Source of the DNA: Pontiella sulfatireligans
Lineage (GTDB): Bacteria; Verrucomicrobiota; Kiritimatiellia; Kiritimatiellales; Pontiellaceae
Length of the DNA stretch: 64,000 nt
Direction: 5' to 3'
Assembly (NCBI RefSeq): GCF_900890705.1
Contig: NZ_CAAHFH010000001.1
Coordinates: forward strand, 2,356,001-2,420,000
The notes beneath the pieces are model-generated. The model was given only the letters and a program-made list of their open reading frames with translations, did no database searches and had not been told where the DNA came from. Each line of letters starts with the position of its first letter. Position 1 is the stretch's first letter. The position numbers and the translations under genes were made by a program. Positions 60,129-64,000 of this stretch are shown piece after piece.

Positions 60129-62291
60129 TCAGAATGATGGATCATAGAATTCGTATTCCTTGGGCAGGGATAGGTGTGTTTTTCGGGTCTTCGGGTCGCT
60201 GAAATGCTTGTGGCCTACCTTCATGGAGGGCTGTTGCCAGAGGGAATCATCGAACGAGTCCGGTAGCGTAGTGGAAAAATGGTTCAGATATGCGTCGAAC
60301 GTCGCCCGTACCGAAGAAAATTCTGGATTGTGGGTGATGTTTTCGTAGCCGCGCCCATCGAAGGACCCGTTCGTTTTGTAGAATCGTCCCTGCGGGTGGT
60401 CGTACAGCGGACAGACCGCCTCCAGCAAAAACTCTTCCGTCCGCGCCAACCGCGTCGGACCGGGAAAGGAATAGATGACCGGCTTGGTCTTTTCCGATTT
60501 CCCGCTCAGGAACGGTTTCAGGCTGACGCCGTCCACCACGCCATCGGCAACCGGGCTTCCGCCAAAGTCCGCCAGCGTCGGCAGGATATCGGTAAAGTCC
60601 ATCAGCTGATCCACCATGCCGCGCGGCGGTATCCCGCCGCCCGCCACAACAAACGGAACATGCACGCCATATTCCACGCCTTTGCTCTTGGCCGACGAGG
60701 TGGTGCCGTTGTCGGAGGAATAGATGATGATCGTATTTTCTGCGATACCGGCATCCACGACCTGCTTAATGATCTTTCCCACCAACTCATCCATATAGCG
60801 CACCTGGTTGTCGAAAATCGCGCGCCCTTCTGGATCGCCTTTTTTGAAATGCTTGTTGCTCGGCTTGGCCCCCGCTTCCACTTCAATCGGAGTAATGCAG
60901 TGCGCGGAGTGCGCCAGCACCATCGGATAAACGGCGAGGAATGGTTTTTCGCCCTTGGCGTTGTCCTTGATAAAATCGCAGATAAAGTCGCTGAGCATAT
61001 CGGGACCATAGTCATTCATGGTGGTTTCGAGCACCTTGCCGGCATGAATGATACCCGGCTTCCAATATCTGGAAACAATCGGATATCCGCCCAGCGCGGC
61101 CTGTTCCCATGTATCATCCGGAATCAGTTTACGCCCCAGCAGTTTTTCGTAGGGTCCGGGATTGGTGCCGGTTTCCATGTAGGTATCGATCCCCAGCTTT
61201 TTATGACTGCTATGCACATTGCCGTTAAAGGCGGCATGATGCCATTTTCCAGCAAAGGCCACCGTATAGCCCGCATCGTGCATGGTGCGAGTGAGGTTCG
61301 GTAACGTTTCGCGATGATTCTTCACCGAGGCACCGCCCGGAATCATGCGTAGCTTGTTGTCGTATTCGCCGTTGTTGATCGCATATTTTCCGGTGTAGAG
61401 CATGGCGCGCGACGGCCCGCAGATCGCCTGTGCCCAGCAGGTTTTGAACATGGTGCCCCGCTCCGCCAACCGGTCAATATTCGGCGTTTTGGTCGGCTCG
61501 TCCCGCACCCCGTAACAACCGATCTCCTCAAAACCGACATCGTCGGAAAAGATCAGGATAATGTTCGGTGCGCCCTCTGGGGCATTCTTTTGTACAACAG
61601 GAGCAACAGCAGGTGTTTTGGGCAGCTTCCCGGCAGCCTCTGCCGATAGCGTCGCAACCGTCAGATTATCGATCCTGAACGTGGTTCCATCCTTCGTCTT
61701 GCGTAAAATGAAGCCGAACGAATCCATGGCATCGCCCTGCGACACCTGGGTGCCGGCGACCGTTTTCCCGGAAAGATACTTTTTGCCGTTTTTCCAGACG
61801 TCCCACGATCCGGCCTGCAAGCCGGGAGAAACGACGCCCGGATGTTCAGCGGAAAAATCATAGGCAAACAGTGCTGTTGCATCATTGTTCGCCACGAAGA
61901 CATAGGTCGCTGATCCAACCAGTTCAAAACCCGCCACTTCAGAATTAGCCCCGGTCTCCCCGCCCGCGGACAACCGGGCAATCAGTGGCGAACCTTCCAC
62001 AACCTGTTTCGCATCGAAGGTCATTATTCCGATGGTTCCAATCGTTGGAAAATCTTTCTGCCCGAATCCACCGTGCTTAGATGTATCAGACAACTTAATT
62101 AGAACCGCTCCATCCTCGATGGACGCACTTGATGCCTGGTTGTAGTAACCGCCATACGTTTTTACATTCGCTCCGTCGCGCGCCGAAAAAGCATCGCGAT
62201 CCACCACTGTTTCCATATCCGAAAGTTTGACCGCACCATGTGCAATAGTTGCTACCGCGAAAATTCCCAATACCCTAAAAACCGTTTTCAT
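60129..62291 (-). CDS. S1-family sulfatase with extra N-terminal beta-sandwich domain
   Basis: The 720-residue protein is longer than usual, about 450-550. After a signal peptide (FAVATIAHGA) comes an extra domain of about 190 residues (DRDAFSARDGANVKTYGG; SFGFILRKTKDGTTFRIDNL), similar in size and in its DNL ending to carbohydrate-binding beta-sandwiches. The sulfatase part starts with APNIILIFSDDVGFEEIGCY. Its formylglycine motif is CGPSRAMLYTGK (Cys about 291), followed by FAGKWHHAAFNG, TIIIYSSDNGTTSS and FTDILPTLADFGG. ATG 62291 is used; a GTG two codons upstream is too close to AGGGA. It works outside the cytoplasm. It lies between the kinase and the R2-repeat gene. Confidence 0.93.
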   Translation of the reverse strand: MKTVFRVLGIFAVATIAHGAVKLSDMETVVDRDAFSARDGANVKTYGGYYNQASSASIEDGAVLIKLSDTSKHGGFGQKDFPTIGTIGIMTFDAKQVVEGSPLIARLSAGGETGANSEVAGFELVGSATYVFVANNDATALFAYDFSAEHPGVVSPGLQAGSWDVWKNGKKYLSGKTVAGTQVSQGDAMDSFGFILRKTKDGTTFRIDNLTVATLSAEAAGKLPKTPAVAPVVQKNAPEGAPNIILIFSDDVGFEEIGCYGVRDEPTKTPNIDRLAERGTMFKTCWAQAICGPSRAMLYTGKYAINNGEYDNKLRMIPGGASVKNHRETLPNLTRTMHDAGYTVAFAGKWHHAAFNGNVHSSHKKLGIDTYMETGTNPGPYEKLLGRKLIPDDTWEQAALGGYPIVSRYWKPGIIHAGKVLETTMNDYGPDMLSDFICDFIKDNAKGEKPFLAVYPMVLAHSAHCITPIEVEAGAKPSNKHFKKGDPEGRAIFDNQVRYMDELVGKIIKQVVDAGIAENTIIIYSSDNGTTSSAKSKGVEYGVHVPFVVAGGGIPPRGMVDQLMDFTDILPTLADFGGSPVADGVVDGVSLKPFLSGKSEKTKPVIYSFPGPTRLARTEEFLLEAVCPLYDHPQGRFYKTNGSFDGRGYENITHNPEFSSVRATFDAYLNHFSTTLPDSFDDSLWQQPSMKVGHKHFSDPKTRKTHLSLPKEYEFYDPSF

Positions 62292-62353
62292 AATCACAAT
62301 TCCCTGTTTCTATACAATGAACCTAGAACGTTGGAATTTGACGATTTTATCAC

Positions 62354-64000
62354 TCAGGGATACATTTCGTCTGGAGCGACTAGGATCACCTCTGTGCCCT
62401 TAGCGCGCAATTCGTCGATGAATCGTTGTTGGTGCGCGCCCTCTCTTAGAACGACTCGTTTAGTCGGAAGCGCTTTCAGCATCGTGAAAAAGTTGACATC
62501 CCCGCCGACCATCTTGATATCTAGAAAAATCAACGTTTCGAGTTTTTCCAGTCGTTGGAACTCCCAGATATTATTGACGACCGAGTGGCTCAGATCCAGC
62601 GATACCAGATCCAACTTGCCCAGCACCCCGTCATAGCACCAAGGCAACATATGCGAAAAAACATAGATGCGATAGGGTGCACCGCTCAGATCGAGATGAT
62701 AGCCGCTCTTGCGTGGCTCCAGCTTAACATGCCCGCCCCACTCCCTCGTGTCGTTAATCACGTTCAACATGGCGATCGCCACCTTGAGATAACTTTCCGG
62801 GTCGGCGGGTTCCGTATTGACCATATGCAGGTCGAACGCGAGCGACTTCAGCTCTTTATAGCGCTGCCGGGCGAAGGGATGATCCAAAAACAAGGCGAAA
62901 TCAGCATCCGACAGCTGGGCAGTGTCATCGGGTTTAATTTCGATAAATCGCGTAGCTATCTGGTCATAGAGTTCCAACCACTGCCACCAATGCGGATAAT
63001 CTTCAACCAGCGTCTTCACCGCGTTGAAATTTTGCTGGGCGAGTTCCTGCATCACCTTCATCCTGACCAGCTTTTTCAAGTATTCGCGGTCCAGATCGTC
63101 CTTGTTCAACTCCTGCTCCAGAATTTTGTCAAGTAGCCGGTAGGTACGCAAAGTTCCCAAGTTACCCGTTTCAGCCGTAAACTCCCTCAAATCATGGTAG
63201 AGCTTTTCAGAAACCGCCTGCTGCTCCTGAAAATGATTGAGGTTTAGGACAGCCTCCGCCCGGGCGGCTTCGAGTCTTCTGCCCTGCATTTTTTCGCGGG
63301 AATAAAAGAAACCGGTCACAACCATCAGCACCAAGACGGAGAGAAAGATCACCGTTGCCACCTTGCTGTGCCGGCGCATCAACAACTGCAGGCGTTTAAC
63401 CGGATTCGCCCGTTCCGCTTTCGGCGCGAATCCGCGCAGATAACGAGTCACTTCATCGTGCAGCTCCTGTACCGTCCGATACCGATTTTCAGGTTCCCGT
63501 TGCAGAGCCTTGATAGTGATGGCCCCCAAGCTGCCGGGAATACTCAACTGGGGTCGACGTAGCCGCGGGCGCACCACTTTTCCATCGCGGGTATTCAGCA
63601 TGACTTCCTGCGCATGGGATCCGCGCACCGGAATCGTTCCCGTCAGAATATGGTAAAGCACCGCACCTAGGGCATAGATATCCGTGGCATACGATTCCAC
63701 GCCTTCTTCGGCAATCTGCTCCGGCGCCATATATCCCGGCGTTCCTTTCAGCGTTCCGGCATGCAAAAGCGTATTGAGTATATCTGCATCAAACGTCTCT
63801 GTGACATCCTTCCGCGAGTCATCAGAAATAACGGCTGCCATGCCCCAGTCATAGAGCATCGTCTGCCCGTAGCGTCCAACCATAATATTAGCCGGTTTGA
63901 TGTCGAGGTGCAGTACATTGCGGGAATGGGCATAGATGACCGTGTCGCAAATCTTCAGAAAAATCTCGAGCATTTCTTCGAGGGGATACCGTCCCGAATA
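62354..64000 (-). CDS. Eukaryotic-like Ser/Thr protein kinase with extracellular sensor region, partial
   Basis: The frame runs to the right edge, so the N-terminal part of the kinase lobe is missing; about 548 residues are visible. The kinase landmarks are VLHLDIKPANIMV (catalytic loop, HLD in place of HRD), YDWGMA (DWG in place of DFG), GTPGYMAPEQ and SYATDIYALGAVLYHIL. The kinase is followed by one transmembrane helix (VIFLSVLVLMVVTGFFY), then a region of about 300 residues with coiled-coil-like and helical parts and a C-terminal leucine-rich-like segment (LDLVSLDLSHSVVNNI; EKLETLIFLDIKMVGG). Such kinases are frequent in planctomycetes and relatives. It may sense envelope or substrate status for the neighbouring degradation genes, which is inference. 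Confidence 0.9.
   Translation of the reverse strand, partial: YSGRYPLEEMLEIFLKICDTVIYAHSRNVLHLDIKPANIMVGRYGQTMLYDWGMAAVISDDSRKDVTETFDADILNTLLHAGTLKGTPGYMAPEQIAEEGVESYATDIYALGAVLYHILTGTIPVRGSHAQEVMLNTRDGKVVRPRLRRPQLSIPGSLGAITIKALQREPENRYRTVQELHDEVTRYLRGFAPKAERANPVKRLQLLMRRHSKVATVIFLSVLVLMVVTGFFYSREKMQGRRLEAARAEAVLNLNHFQEQQAVSEKLYHDLREFTAETGNLGTLRTYRLLDKILEQELNKDDLDREYLKKLVRMKVMQELAQQNFNAVKTLVEDYPHWWQWLELYDQIATRFIEIKPDDTAQLSDADFALFLDHPFARQRYKELKSLAFDLHMVNTEPADPESYLKVAIAMLNVINDTREWGGHVKLEPRKSGYHLDLSGAPYRIYVFSHMLPWCYDGVLGKLDLVSLDLSHSVVNNIWEFQRLEKLETLIFLDIKMVGGDVNFFTMLKALPTKRVVLREGAHQQRFIDELRAKGTEVILVAPDEMYP

Overview
The window looks like a piece of chromosome from an anaerobic, polysaccharide-degrading bacterium of the PVC group. 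The gene style fits Kiritimatiellota (Pontiella-like) best. The reasons are several S1-family sulfatases, glycyl-radical enzymes with radical-SAM activases, secreted PQQ-type propellers, LamG proteins, PEP-CTERM tags, a eukaryotic-like Ser/Thr kinase and many secreted beta-sandwich or beta-helix proteins. This assignment is an inference from gene content. No rRNA, tRNA or CRISPR array was seen.

Region 1 (1-12,290, minus strand) reads as one long operon: PQQ propeller, LamG plus unknown-domain protein, GH92 mannosidase, sulfatase, GRP-type sugar transporter, glycyl-radical enzyme (GRE) and its activase, which runs off the left edge. Region 2 (12,291-22,230) holds a second copy of the propeller + LamG pair, a protein built from a repeated beta-sandwich domain, and a divergent AraC regulator. 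Between them lie a dead sulfatase and a broken ISL3 transposase.

Region 3 (22,230-27,240) is a scrapyard. It has truncated LamG, TonB-like, sulfatase, iron-alcohol-dehydrogenase, IS110, ISAs1 and AraC fragments between two short secreted proteins, linked by a dispersed leader repeat. Region 4 (27,290-37,259, plus strand) is a second GRE operon: GPH symporter, GRE, activase, cytoplasmic beta-helix protein, mannobiose 2-epimerase-like protein, GH130 mannosylglucose phosphorylase-like enzyme and a sulfatase. Periplasmic sulfatases and GH92 would feed mannose-containing oligosaccharides to the two transporters. The epimerase and GH130 enzyme would then yield mannose 1-phosphate and glucose, and the GREs would act on a still unknown intermediate.

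Region 5 (37,260-44,264) carries small CxxCxGxG zinc-motif genes, a frameshifted exported rhamnose-mutarotase-like gene, an MFS sugar porter, an intact IS4-family element (40,355-41,814) and three genes of mobile-element character. Region 6 (44,265-64,000, minus strand) is a second degradation locus: two GH29 fucosidases, two GH117-like enzymes, a PEP-CTERM protein, two large beta-helix proteins, a repeat-domain protein, a sulfatase and a Ser/Thr kinase cut by the right edge.

The main unifying signal is a direct-repeat site (GTTGAA, 21-22 bp period, with a TGTAAATT-like core). It lies in front of both propeller modules, the repeat-domain gene and the mannoside-GRE operon. One copy overlaps the start codon of the AraC gene.
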